From: Desulfuromonas acetexigens
GTDB taxonomy: Bacteria; Desulfobacterota; Desulfuromonadia; Desulfuromonadales; Trichloromonadaceae
Assembly: GCF_900111775.1 (NCBI RefSeq)
Contig: NZ_FOJJ01000037.1
Coordinates: 124,001 to 188,000 of the forward strand
Length of the DNA stretch: 64,000 bases
Direction: 5' to 3'
Shown here: piece by piece, positions 1 through 8,673 of the stretch
How positions within the stretch are numbered: the first letter of the stretch is position 1
Layout of the letters: every line of letters starts with the position of its first letter
Translations under genes and position numbers: made by a program
The notes under the pieces: generated by a model
What the model was told of the DNA's origin: nothing
The model's input: the letters and a program-made list of their open reading frames with translations, nothing else
Database searches by the model: none

Positions 1-1
1 C

Positions 2-100
2 TTCCATTCCGGTCGCCTCCAGCGCGGCGAGCGCCTGCTCCTCTTCGTCCCTGAAAGCGGGCGTTTCACCATCAGCTACGCCCTGCTCACCGTCGTCTGA
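2..100 (+). CDS. KAS III-like 3-oxoacyl-ACP synthase, C-terminal end only (partial)
   Basis: The only open frame entering from the left edge encodes 32 residues and stops with TGA at 98-100. It reads a short Gly/Arg-rich turn, then LLLFVPESGRFTISYALLTV. The PESGRF strand-turn followed by a hydrophobic end resembles the C-terminus of the FabH/KAS III-like synthases found in polyene and lipid gene clusters; this is recognition from memory of the family. It converges on the minus-strand operon that starts at 155. The catalytic Cys-His-Asn residues lie outside the window, so activity cannot be judged. Family assignment is moderate; the reading frame end is clear. Confidence 0.5.
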   Translation, partial: FHSGRLQRGERLLLFVPESGRFTISYALLTVV

Positions 101-133
101 AAAAAAATGGGGCACGGCCTCGCGCCATGCCCC
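101..133 (-). terminator. Intrinsic terminator of the minus-strand operon
   Basis: On the minus strand a 9-bp stem (GGGGCATGG with CCGTGCCCC, one mismatch; 109-117 and 125-133) is followed directly by a run of seven Ts (101-107). It sits 22 bases after the stop of the gene at 155 and separates the convergent transcripts. Confidence 0.75.
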
Positions 134-154
134 GTCCTTTCTACTCAACCACCA

Positions 155-649
155 CTAGCGATGCGACCCTTTTCCTTTGTCTTTTCCTTTGCCTTTATCT
201 TTCCCCTTACTTTTACCGCCATCCCGGCCATAATCCTCAACCCGCCGGTCGCGTCGATCAGTGCGGTCGGGATGCCAACCGAGGTCGCCGCGCTTGAGGG
301 CATGGAAATCGGCCGAGCCGGGCTTGATGCCGAGACTCTGGGCGAGCGCCCCCCAGCCCTGCCCCTGGCGCGCCTGATATTCCCGCAGGACGACGTCGAG
401 AGGCTGCCGTGTCCGATTACTCAGCCACAGAGCGAGGGCGGCGTCGCCGTGGCGGGAAACGGTGCGCAGGGCCAGATCAATTTCGGGGGCGGAAGCACCG
501 AAATGGGCGCCAAGGTCGGCCCGGAAGCGCCCCAGGTCGGCACCGGCATAAGCAGTGAGGCGGTTGAGATAGGCGTCCATGTCGGCGGAGGCGACACCGG
601 CGCCGAGGGTGAAGAGCATCAAAGCGATCAACAGGGTTCGTAAAATCAT
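155..649 (-). CDS. Secreted protein with Lys/Gly-rich tail, unknown function
   Basis: The 164-residue product has a clear Sec signal peptide (about residues 1-22, ending ...GVASA) and is therefore likely periplasmic. The mature part is about 110 residues of mixed helix, with a conserved-looking W-G-x-L-A motif near residue 99. A low-complexity tail made almost only of Lys, Gly, Asp and Ser follows. The ATG is preceded by AGGAGA at good spacing. It is the last gene before the terminator and follows a lipoprotein gene. I do not recognise a family. The basic tail might bind nucleic acid, lipopolysaccharide or polyphosphate, but that is a guess from composition only. Confidence 0.7.
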   Translation of the reverse strand: MILRTLLIALMLFTLGAGVASADMDAYLNRLTAYAGADLGRFRADLGAHFGASAPEIDLALRTVSRHGDAALALWLSNRTRQPLDVVLREYQARQGQGWGALAQSLGIKPGSADFHALKRGDLGWHPDRTDRRDRRVEDYGRDGGKSKGKDKGKGKDKGKGSHR

Positions 650-678
650 GAAAAATCTCCTTTTTCTGGACGTTTGCG

Positions 679-1215
679 TTAGCCCCGCCCGCCTGTTTCG
701 GCCAGTTTGCGGGAGACAGCATCGACCATCTGCTGATTGAGCTTTTGCACCACCTGATACCAGTCGATACTGGAACCGACGCCGTGGTCTTCAGCGAGGA
801 GGGGCTGCGGCCCAGCCCCGTACAGTTCGTAATGGGTATCGAGAGAAGTGGCGCCAGCACCGAAACCGACGATGATGCGCGCCGCCTTGCTGCCGGAACG
901 GTAGGTGACGATGCGCACGCTCAGCAGATATTCGCCGTCGGCGCCGGAAAATTCCCCGCGACTGCCGATCAGCCGCGCCTGATAACCGGCCTTGCCCAGC
1001 ATGCGCAGCAGATCCTGTTCCATCCAGGCGCCGACCTGATTGTACTGGTTGGCCCGATCCGGGTCGAGTTCCGGGGTGACGCCACGATCGGAAAGAACGG
1101 CAATGGCGTAGCCGCCTCCTCCCGCGCGCGTCGGCGCCTTGACCTTGGGACTCGCAGCGCAACCGACCAGCAACATTACCAGCAAAAGCACCCCTCCCTG
1201 CAACAGCTTCCTCAT
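679..1215 (-). CDS. Outer-membrane-type lipoprotein, unknown function
   Basis: The 178-residue product begins with a lipoprotein signal (hydrophobic stretch ending LLVGC, lipidated Cys at residue 19). The chosen ATG at 1213-1215 has AGGAG seven bases upstream; a TTG two codons earlier lacks that spacing. The mature protein shows an alternating strand pattern (ILLSVRIVTYRSGSKAARIIVGFGAGA) like DUF4410-type lipoproteins, which have a conserved glycine-rich turn after a G-S-K-A-A-R segment. Asp at +2 after the Cys is absent, which favours sorting to the outer membrane. It lies between an ACP gene and a secreted protein gene on the same strand, so it may assist the lipid pathway, but no direct evidence shows this. 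Confidence 0.75.
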   Translation of the reverse strand: MRKLLQGGVLLLVMLLVGCAASPKVKAPTRAGGGGYAIAVLSDRGVTPELDPDRANQYNQVGAWMEQDLLRMLGKAGYQARLIGSRGEFSGADGEYLLSVRIVTYRSGSKAARIIVGFGAGATSLDTHYELYGAGPQPLLAEDHGVGSSIDWYQVVQKLNQQMVDAVSRKLAETGGRG

Positions 1216-1259
1216 GTTCAAGCTCCTTTCCCATGCAATCCGGTTGACGACAAGGGCCT

Positions 1260-1532
1260 TTAGCCCCGCTCCTTGCGAATGAACTCGGCCAGGGTGCGCA
1301 GCGAGGCGAGCACCTCGCGGCTGGTATCCTGGCCGCCGATACGCACTTCGTAGGCCTTCTGCACCGCCACCACGATCTCCACCGCGTCGAGGGAATCGAG
1401 CCCCCAGGGGGAATCGGGACCGATCAGCGGCGCGTCGGGAAAGACCTCTTCCGACGCGTCGGGAATGTTGCAGCTGTCGACGATCAGGTCGCGCAGCGCT
1501 TGTTCGAGGTTGTCGGCAGACAAAACTTCCAT
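1260..1532 (-). CDS. Acyl carrier protein (distal copy)
   Basis: A 90-residue acidic protein with the phosphopantetheine site in W-G-L-D-S-L-D-A-V-E (Ser 47). It carries acyl intermediates as thioesters on a 4'-phosphopantetheine arm in the cytoplasm. The ATG at 1530-1532 has GGAG six bases upstream; an upstream TTG/ATG in frame would add five residues without a better ribosome site. It is the second ACP of this operon and follows the ABC permease rather than the ketosynthases. It may therefore serve a different step, for example delivery to the BtrH-like acyltransferase (inference). Confidence 0.92.
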   Translation of the reverse strand: MEVLSADNLEQALRDLIVDSCNIPDASEEVFPDAPLIGPDSPWGLDSLDAVEIVVAVQKAYEVRIGGQDTSREVLASLRTLAEFIRKERG

Positions 1533-1564
1533 ACGTTTCTCCATCAAATCATCACGATTGAAGA

Positions 1565-2893
1565 TCAGCGCCCGCCGCTGCGGCGCCGGGCGAAAACGAG
1601 CCAGGCCAGACCCAGGCAGGCGGTGGCGAAAAGCAGCAGTGATGCCAGTTGCGGTGCGATCCGCGCCAGGTCGCCGTCGCGGACAAAGAGTTCGATAAAA
1701 CCCTCCAGCCCCCAGGCCAGCGGCGACAGGGCGCTCAGGGACTGCATCGCCGGGGGCATGGCGTAGACCGGCACCATGATGCCACCGAGGGCCGCCGCCA
1801 GCACGATCGAAACGGGGCCGAGCATGGCCGCCTGCTCGTAGCTGCGCACCAGGGTGCCGATGAGCAGGCCGTAGCCGGTGGCGGCCAGGGCGCAGGCCAG
1901 GATCAGCAGGATCAGGGCCGAAAGATCGCCGCCGAACTGCAGGATCGGGGTGCCGAAGCGGGGAAGGAGCAGCCGCCCGACCAGCAGCATGACCAGCGCC
2001 TGGGCGCAGCCGACGAGCACATAGGCGGCGAGCTTGCCGCCGAGGAGGGGAAGGCCGGAAACGGGGAGGCTCAGCAGCCGTTGCAGGGTTCCTTCCTGAC
2101 GTTCCCGCAGCAGCGCCCCGGAGAGAGGGACGACGATGAAAAACATGCCGAACAAGGTCCAGGCGGGGACGTTCTGTTGCACCGAGTCGGGCTGGGCGAT
2201 GATTTTTCCGGCGGCGATTTCCGCGCGCACCGCCAGCAGTTCCTGGTCCTGCCAGGCAAAGGTGACGGCGGGGGGCGCCGGCGCGCCGGGCAGGTTCCCA
2301 TAGGGGCCGAGAGCTTTGCCCGCCTGCTCGGCCACCTGGCGGGGCAGCACTTCCCCCAGCTGTCGACCCTTTTCCGCGACCTCGAGACCGAGGGCCGCCC
2401 GCCGCAGGGCGTTGACCAGGGTGGCGCGAAAGGCTCCCTGCACCGCCGGGTCGAAATAGACGGCCAGTTCCAGGGGATTCCCGTCATCCTCGGTCGCTTC
2501 ATTCGCGGTGAAGGCGCGCCGGGCGAGGGCTGCGGCGCGCCGCTCCAGTTCTTCGCCGAGCCCGGCGGGGATCACCAGGGCAAAAGGATAGTCGCCGGCG
2601 GCGACCCGGCGGCGAGCCTCGGCCTCGCCTTCGGCGTCCCCTGCCGCTTCGACCAGTTGCACCGCGCCGCTCTCCTTCAGACCGTCGACCAGGCGCCGCG
2701 CCGCCGGGCCGCCGTCGCGGTCGACCAGCAGCACGCGGATGCTCCCCTCGCCGGTGAGCTTGAGGACGTTATCCTGCACCAGCGACACCACCAGGACCAG
2801 CACCATCGGCATGAGAAAGAGCAGGGCCAGGCCACCGCGATCCCGGGAAAGGAGCAGCAATTCCTTGCGCAGAGTGGCGAAAAAAGCGCCCAT
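1565..2893 (-). CDS. ABC-2 type transporter permease
   Basis: The 442-residue membrane protein has one N-terminal membrane segment (about residues 16-35), a large extracytoplasmic domain of roughly 200 residues, then five membrane segments in the C-terminal half. This is the layout of ABC2_membrane_3/YhgE-like permeases. The start is the ATG at 2891-2893, four bases after the stop of the ATPase gene; a longer open frame reaching 3019 overlaps that gene and is not credible. With the ATPase it should form an exporter for a lipid or lipid-linked product of this operon. The substrate is inferred only from neighbours. Confidence 0.88.
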   Translation of the reverse strand: MGAFFATLRKELLLLSRDRGGLALLFLMPMVLVLVVSLVQDNVLKLTGEGSIRVLLVDRDGGPAARRLVDGLKESGAVQLVEAAGDAEGEAEARRRVAAGDYPFALVIPAGLGEELERRAAALARRAFTANEATEDDGNPLELAVYFDPAVQGAFRATLVNALRRAALGLEVAEKGRQLGEVLPRQVAEQAGKALGPYGNLPGAPAPPAVTFAWQDQELLAVRAEIAAGKIIAQPDSVQQNVPAWTLFGMFFIVVPLSGALLRERQEGTLQRLLSLPVSGLPLLGGKLAAYVLVGCAQALVMLLVGRLLLPRFGTPILQFGGDLSALILLILACALAATGYGLLIGTLVRSYEQAAMLGPVSIVLAAALGGIMVPVYAMPPAMQSLSALSPLAWGLEGFIELFVRDGDLARIAPQLASLLLFATACLGLAWLVFARRRSGGR

Positions 2894-2897
2894 GCCG

Positions 2898-3661
<764 letters not shown>

Positions 3662-3665
<4 letters not shown>

Positions 3666-4660
3666 CGGATCACCCCGGCGAGGTCGCGAAAGAGGGCCTC
3701 CTCGCCATCGGCGCAGCGGCGCAGCCATTCGCCCAGCTCCGGGCAGGCCTCGGCCACGGTGATCCGCCCCTTGCAGGCCCGGGCGGCGAGCAGGGCGAAC
3801 TCCCGCCAGCCATCGCCGATGCCGGTCATCCGCCGGGAAAGATCCAACAACTCGGGCCGTTCAAGGATCCCGGCGGACTCCTGAAGAAAAGCGGCGTACA
3901 TGAAGCGGAAACCGCCGCCACCGGTGCCGATCTCCTCCTGCATGCGGATGAGATGGCCAAGATGCTGCACCGTCCGCCGTTCACCGAACTTGCGCGGCCA
4001 GCCCTCGATCACCCGGGCCAGCCGGCGCATGCCGCGCACGCCGATGAGCGGCACCGGGTTGCGCAGGTTGCGGCAGACCTCGCCCATCCCCGCCCGCACC
4101 GCGCGGCGCAGGTCGGGCTCGGTCGGCACGGCGGTCAGGTAGTAGATGCGTCCCTTGGGCGCCAGATCGCCGGCGGCAAAACGCGCCCGGCGCAGATCCT
4201 CGGCCGGGCAGAGAACCGCCTCGTCCATCACCGGGTCGCTGATCAGGTAGGTTTCTCCCTGCTTGCCGTAGACCACCAGATTGTGGGCGTTGAAATGAAA
4301 ACGCAACGCCGGCGGCAGATAAGGGAGCCAGTAGACGCTGGTCTGCGCCCCCACCGGAATCCCCCGGTCGAGAAGCTCGTCGAGAGCGGCCATGCCCGCC
4401 TCGGGATCGCGGAAACGGCGCCCCTCGACCCGCACGCCGAGGCGCTGGGTCGCCGCCTTGAAGATCCCTCCCGGGCCCTTGCGGTAGGTGACGAGGGGTA
4501 GGCGGTTGAGACGGATAAAGGGGAGGTAGCCGAAAAAGAGGCCGCCGCCGATGCCGAAGGCCAGGGCCTCGGAGAGGTGGATTCCCTGATGGCGCAGGAG
4601 ATTGGCGGTCGCCCCGCTTTCGCAGTGGGCCGCTTGGCGATGGACGAAGGGGATGCTCAC
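3662..4660 (-). CDS. BtrH-like (DUF4872-type) acyltransferase or peptidase-fold protein
   Basis: The 332-residue product starts with GTG (4658-4660) that overlaps the previous stop as GTGA and has GGAGGA upstream. The N-terminal papain-like half shows H-C-E-S-G-A (Cys 13), F-N-A-H-N (His 126) and I-S-D-P-V (Asp 142). This order matches the BtrH N-terminal domain plus DUF4872. BtrH of butirosin synthesis transfers an acyl group from an ACP to an aminoglycoside amine. Here the gene sits among two ACPs, two KS-type proteins and an ABC exporter, so acyl transfer from ACP to an amine or alcohol acceptor is plausible. The acceptor is unknown. The C-terminal half is helical and without recognised motifs. 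Confidence 0.75.
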
Positions 4661-5100
4661 CGGGATTCCTCCGTTTCGTCGATCTCGGGGACCTCCAGCT
4701 CGGGGGTCTCCGGCAACCGGCACAGTTCCTCGACGGAAAGGTGCAGTACCTCGGCGTAGCGCGCCAGCAGCCCCCGATCGAGGCGGGCGAAGATCGCGGG
4801 CCGCAGATGCCGCCGCACCCGCCAGCGAAACAAACCCGTGTACCGGGCCAGCAGCGCCGCATCCATCTGCCGCCAGGCCATGTGGTAGGCGAGAGGGCTC
4901 TTGCGCCCAGCCAATACCTCGCCATGGATCGCGGCAAGCTCACGGGCAAGCTCCTGCCAGGCCTGACGGTTGGCCAGGTTGACCGGGTTCCAACCGGCGG
5001 TAGGGGCGAGCACATAGCCGCCCTCCTCGTCGAGGGCGTAACAGACCGCCTTGCGCTCCCCGAAGAGGCCAGGATGTTGCGGAACTTCCTGTTTTTTCAT
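4657..5100 (-). CDS. Conserved small protein of the BtrH/KS operon, unknown
   Basis: The 147-residue soluble protein has no signal peptide or membrane segment. ATG at 5098-5100 has GGAGGGAG upstream and lies one base after the stop of the KS-like gene. The middle contains a Trp/Arg-rich helical stretch (MAWRQMDAALLARYTGLFRW) and a segment resembling a helix-turn-helix (ARYAEVLHLSVEEL). The end is very acidic. It couples into the BtrH-like gene by a GTGA overlap, so it is likely made in equal amounts with it. I do not recognise its family; a partner or adaptor for the acyltransferase is a guess from position. Confidence 0.7.
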   Translation of the reverse strand: MKKQEVPQHPGLFGERKAVCYALDEEGGYVLAPTAGWNPVNLANRQAWQELARELAAIHGEVLAGRKSPLAYHMAWRQMDAALLARYTGLFRWRVRRHLRPAIFARLDRGLLARYAEVLHLSVEELCRLPETPELEVPEIDETEESR

Positions 5101-5101
5101 G

Positions 5102-6133
5102 CTACTCCCTCCGCAAGCGGATCCAGCCATAGGCGTCGTCGCGCCCGAATTTCAGACAGCACAGCTCCCGCCCGGCCAGGGCTTCCCCCTCCGGCAGCCG
5201 GTCGTCCCGGCAGGCCAGGGCCGCGACCGCCAGATCGAAGGCCGGCCCCGCCGGCAGGCTGCCGTAAACCGGGGCATAGGCGGCGCACCGGGCCTCGGCG
5301 GGGAGATGGCGGGGATAGTTCGCGCCGCATTCCCGGTGGCCGTCGGCGCCGAGCAGATAAAGGGGCGCGGCGTCCAGCAGTGGTGGGCGTACAGCGGCGT
5401 TGCCCTGGCGGACCTCGCTGATCCGCCCATAACGGGCCGCGCCCGAAGCGGCGGTGAGCAGAAAAAAGGCCGCGCCCTCGCCGGGGACGGCACTTTGCCG
5501 GTCGAACTCGAAAGGACAGATGAGATCCGAGGGTTCGGGGAAAAACCGCCCCCAGCAGTAGCGCAGCACCGCGCAGGCCTCGTCGACCCCGCCGAAAAGA
5601 ACGGCGTCGACCCGCCCTTCGGCCAGCCAGCCCTGGGCGGCGAGCAGAGCCGAGGGGACGGACAGCTCAAATTGGCTGACGGTGAGATTGGGGCCGGTGA
5701 TGCCGAGGAGGATGGCGACGTGGGCGGCGGCGGCGTTGTGCACGGAGCTGGAAAAATGGGTCGGCGAAGCGAGGGCGTCGCCGCCGTCAAGGACGGTGTC
5801 GAGGAAGGAGAAGGTGGTGGCGCTGGCGCCGTAGCCGGTGGCGACGATCAGCCCCAGCCGTGTCCGATCCAAAGCCGGCAGCCCGGCATCCTCCAGGGCG
5901 AGGTGGGCGCCGAGCAGGGCCAGCCGGGAAAAATGGTCGATGCGGCGCAGAGCGCGCTTGTCGACGAAGCGCTCCAAGGGGGCGGTATCGGCGAGCAGGG
6001 CCGGAATCTCGCCGCCGGCGAAGGCCGCCGGGCGCGTCGGCACCGCTCCGCCGGCAAGCGCCGCCGCGAAATCCTCCAGCCCGCAGCCAAAACCGCCGAC
6101 CAGCCCGATCCCTTGAATGGCCATGGTGTTCAT
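5102..6133 (-). CDS. Ketosynthase-like protein lacking the active-site Cys (chain-length-factor type)
   Basis: The 343-residue product has the thiolase-fold N-terminal half of a beta-ketoacyl synthase (RIDHFSRLAL, then VSQFELSVPSALLAA and a VLFGGVDE strand). Where active synthases read T-A-C-S-S, it has Q-F-E-L-S, so the nucleophilic Cys is replaced by Glu (residue 156). The usual N-A-H-G-T-G-T and G-H-x-x-G-A motifs are missing from the shortened C-terminal half. It resembles the Ketoacyl-synt_2-type proteins of aryl-polyene loci and chain-length factors of type II PKS. ATG at 6131-6133 has AGGA six bases upstream. It probably dimerises with the active KS encoded just upstream (inference). 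Confidence 0.8.
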   Translation of the reverse strand: MNTMAIQGIGLVGGFGCGLEDFAAALAGGAVPTRPAAFAGGEIPALLADTAPLERFVDKRALRRIDHFSRLALLGAHLALEDAGLPALDRTRLGLIVATGYGASATTFSFLDTVLDGGDALASPTHFSSSVHNAAAAHVAILLGITGPNLTVSQFELSVPSALLAAQGWLAEGRVDAVLFGGVDEACAVLRYCWGRFFPEPSDLICPFEFDRQSAVPGEGAAFFLLTAASGAARYGRISEVRQGNAAVRPPLLDAAPLYLLGADGHRECGANYPRHLPAEARCAAYAPVYGSLPAGPAFDLAVAALACRDDRLPEGEALAGRELCCLKFGRDDAYGWIRLRRE

Positions 6134-6187
6134 AATCAATCCTTTAAAAAAACCAAGGCAGCTCTCGCCCGCTCCTTACAGTCGCTC

Positions 6188-6240
6188 GAGCTCACAGAGA
6201 GAAAAGATTTTTCGATTTTCTCCGCGTTCTCTGCGAGCTC
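6188..6240. repeat. Imperfect inverted repeat between two ketosynthase genes
   Basis: GAGCTCACAGAGAG (6188-6201) is nearly the reverse complement of TTCTCTGCGAGCTC (6227-6240), with an A/T-rich centre. It lies in the only sizeable gap (139 bases, 6134-6272) inside the otherwise overlapping operon. It has no U-run typical of a terminator. It may be an mRNA processing or stability hairpin, or a mobile repeat remnant. Confidence 0.45.
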
Positions 6241-6272
6241 AAGTGAGCGAAGCGAACAGGCGCGAGGCCGGT

Positions 6273-7460
6273 TTAAGCTTTGCCCCTGTTCCCCCGCCCA
6301 AAGACCAGCACCGCGTTGTTGCCGCCGAAGGCCAGGGATTGGGAAATGGCCAGCTCGCCGGTCGCGGCGGTGGTCTGCGTCACCGGGGTTGCAGGCAGCT
6401 CCGGGTCGGGCTCGACGAAGCCGATGCTGGCGGGGATTTCCCCCCGCTCCAGGCAGGCGACGGTGAGGGCCGCCTCGATGCCGCCGGCGGCGCCGAGGGT
6501 GTGGCCGGTATAGCCCTTGGTGGAGAGAAACGGTACCTGCGGCAGCATCGCGGCCAAAACCCGGCTTTCGACCCGGTCGTTGTCCGCCGTGCCGGTGCCG
6601 TGGGCGTTGACGAAGGCGATCTCCGCCGCCGTCGCCCCAGCTTCGGCCAGCGCCTCGATGAGCGCCCGCTGGAGCCCGGCCCCCTCGGGATGGGGCGCGG
6701 TCAGATGGTGGGCGTCGCAGGCCGCGCCGTAGCCGCGCAGAAAAGCCCGCGCCGAGCGGGAGCCGCGCACCGCTTCGCTCTCCAGCACCAGCACGCCGGC
6801 CCCCTCGCCGAGGTTGAGCCCTTTGCGGCGGCGGTCGAAAGGGATCACCGGCGCATCGGAGGCGATCATCAGGGCGTGAAAACCGTTGCAGGTGGTGCGA
6901 CAGAGCTCGTCGGCCCCCCCAGCCAGGGCCAGGTCGCAGAGCCCGGCGCGAATCCAGGCGGCGGCCAGGCCGACGGCGTCACTACCGGAGGAACAGGCGT
7001 TGACCACCGTCTGGCAGGGGCCGTCGAAGCCATACTCTTTCGCCAGGCTCGCCGCCGGGTTGCTGTTAAGAAAGCGGCGGATCGGTGCCAGCGACGGATC
7101 CTGCCCTTGCCGGTATTCCCGGTAGAACTCCTCGTTGTTCATGGCGCTGCCGACGGTGGTGCCGAGACAGACCCCGACCCGCAAGGGACGCAGCGACTCC
7201 CGGCTCCACCCGGCATCGGCCAGGGCCTCGTCGGCGGCGGCCAGGGCCAGCAGGCTGGTGCGCAGCAGATCGTCGCGACCAGCGAAATCCTCGGCCACCT
7301 CGAAAACCGGAAAGGGCGTCGGATGGCTGGTGGCGAAACGGCGCGGCGGCGCCGGGGCGCGCTCGCCGCGAAAGAGCGCCGCCAGCGTTTCCGGCAGGGT
7401 CCTGCCGGCGGCGCAGATGCAACCGAGGCCGGTGACGGCCACCGGAGCGGGGCTCCTCAT
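6273..7460 (-). CDS. Beta-ketoacyl-ACP synthase, FabF type, active site complete
   Basis: The 395-residue condensing enzyme has the nucleophile Cys 156 in V-V-N-A-C-S-S-G, His 287 in V-N-A-H-G-T-G-T and His 320 in G-Y-T-G-H-T-L-G-A-A-G-G, the full Cys-His-His triad of KAS II. It extends an ACP-bound chain with malonyl-ACP in the cytoplasm. ATG overlaps the ACP stop by four bases (ATGA), so KS and ACP are translationally coupled. The next gene encodes a Cys-less KS-like protein, giving the KS/CLF arrangement of type II polyketide systems. The product is inferred to be a polyene or modified fatty acyl chain. Confidence 0.92.
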   Translation of the reverse strand: MRSPAPVAVTGLGCICAAGRTLPETLAALFRGERAPAPPRRFATSHPTPFPVFEVAEDFAGRDDLLRTSLLALAAADEALADAGWSRESLRPLRVGVCLGTTVGSAMNNEEFYREYRQGQDPSLAPIRRFLNSNPAASLAKEYGFDGPCQTVVNACSSGSDAVGLAAAWIRAGLCDLALAGGADELCRTTCNGFHALMIASDAPVIPFDRRRKGLNLGEGAGVLVLESEAVRGSRSARAFLRGYGAACDAHHLTAPHPEGAGLQRALIEALAEAGATAAEIAFVNAHGTGTADNDRVESRVLAAMLPQVPFLSTKGYTGHTLGAAGGIEAALTVACLERGEIPASIGFVEPDPELPATPVTQTTAATGELAISQSLAFGGNNAVLVFGRGNRGKA

Positions 7461-7711
7461 CCCTGCCGTTTTTTTTCGATGAAGGCCGCCAGGGTGGCGA
7501 CGGTCTGCAGGGCCGGGCGCCCCTCTTCCATATCCTTGATCTCGACGCCGAAGTGCTTCTGCACCAGCACCACCAACTCCACCGCGTCAAGGGAATCGAG
7601 CCCCAGTCCCTCGCCGAAGAGCGCCATATCGTCGGTGATCTCCGCGGGGGTCAGATCTTCGAGGTTCAGCTCCTCGACCAGAATCTTTTTCAGCTGGTCC
7701 TTGATGTCCAT
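7457..7711 (-). CDS. Acyl carrier protein (proximal copy)
   Basis: The 84-residue ACP carries the attachment Ser 40 in G-L-G-L-D-S-L-D-A-V-E. It lies between an LpxL-like acyltransferase gene and the KS gene, overlapping the KS by ATGA. It differs clearly from the distal ACP at 1260 (shorter N-terminus, different helix I), so the two are not a recent duplication. It most likely carries the growing chain for the KS and KS-like pair and may hand the finished acyl group to the LpxL-like enzyme. Confidence 0.93.
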   Translation of the reverse strand: MDIKDQLKKILVEELNLEDLTPAEITDDMALFGEGLGLDSLDAVELVVLVQKHFGVEIKDMEEGRPALQTVATLAAFIEKKRQG

Positions 7712-7734
7712 ATGTGAAACTCCTCTCCGTTCAA

Positions 7735-8673
7735 TTATTTGGTCTCGTCATTCTGCCACATATCGAAAAAATTGAAAAACTGGTAGGGGTGCTCCCGGGT
7801 GAATTTTTCCAGAGCGGCGGCAAATTCCGCCACATAGGGGGCGAAGGCGGCGCCGCTGCGTCCGGCGATGGTCGGCACACGGATGATTTTGGCCAGTTCC
7901 AGTTCGTAGCTCGCCGGGCCGGTCTTGGCGGAAAAGAGGACGGCAATGGGCGCGCCGGTGGTCGCGGCGAGCTTGTAGGCGCTGAAAGGCAGGCGCGCCG
8001 GGCCGCCGAGAAAGTCGACGGTGACGGCGTTCTTGTCGCTGCCGAGCAGGCGGTCGCCCATCACCGACAGCACCTCGCCGCGCTTGAGGACGGCGAGCAT
8101 CTCCAGAGAGCCGCCGAGAAAGCCCCGGGGGTCGATGATCCGATAGGGGCATTCGCGCCCGGCGTGCTCGAAGTAATGGCGGTCGATGTCGCCGTCTTCC
8201 CGCTGCATGAGCAGGCTCACCGGGGTTTCCAAAAAGCCGAGGGCGCTCATCGCCGCCTGCCAGCAGCCGACGTGGGCGCCGATCAGGATCAGGCCCTTGC
8301 CCTCCGCGAGCAACTGGAGCAACTCCTCCTTGCCGCGCAGCCGCACCGCCATGCACTCGGGACCGAGGATGCCGACCACCGCCCGGTCGACCAGCACCTT
8401 GCCGAAATCGAGGAGAAGCCGGCAGCCGTGGCGGAAAAGTTGCCGAGCGGTGGCGCCGGGAAAACGCCGGCGCAGGTAAGGCTCGCCCTTGCGCCGCAGA
8501 TCGGGGCGCAGCAGGGCGTAGTAGGCGACCACGAAATGGAGCAGAACGTAGGCGGCGCGCCGCCCGCCGAGGTGAATCAGCAGATAGAAGATTCCGTGCT
8601 GCAGACGCGAGCCGACGCTGCGGCTGTGCCAGGATTGGGCTTTGGCGGTCATTTCCGGTTCAGTTCGGGACAC
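7735..8673 (-). CDS. LpxL/HtrB-family lysophospholipid-type acyltransferase
   Basis: The 312-residue membrane-associated protein of the lipid A late acyltransferase family has an N-terminal hydrophobic segment (about 36-56) and the catalytic block I-G-A-H-V-G-C-W-Q. The family normally has H-x4-D/E; here His 134 is followed by Gln 139, an odd substitution. It would transfer an acyl chain from ACP to a glycolipid or similar acceptor at the inner membrane. It overlaps the glycosyltransferase gene by 14 bases. Aryl-polyene loci commonly encode a GT2 plus acyltransferase pair, so this pair may build the glycolipid anchor for a polyene chain (inference). An internal ATG at 8650-8652 is an alternative start. 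Confidence 0.82.
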   Translation of the reverse strand: MSRTEPEMTAKAQSWHSRSVGSRLQHGIFYLLIHLGGRRAAYVLLHFVVAYYALLRPDLRRKGEPYLRRRFPGATARQLFRHGCRLLLDFGKVLVDRAVVGILGPECMAVRLRGKEELLQLLAEGKGLILIGAHVGCWQAAMSALGFLETPVSLLMQREDGDIDRHYFEHAGRECPYRIIDPRGFLGGSLEMLAVLKRGEVLSVMGDRLLGSDKNAVTVDFLGGPARLPFSAYKLAATTGAPIAVLFSAKTGPASYELELAKIIRVPTIAGRSGAAFAPYVAEFAAALEKFTREHPYQFFNFFDMWQNDETK

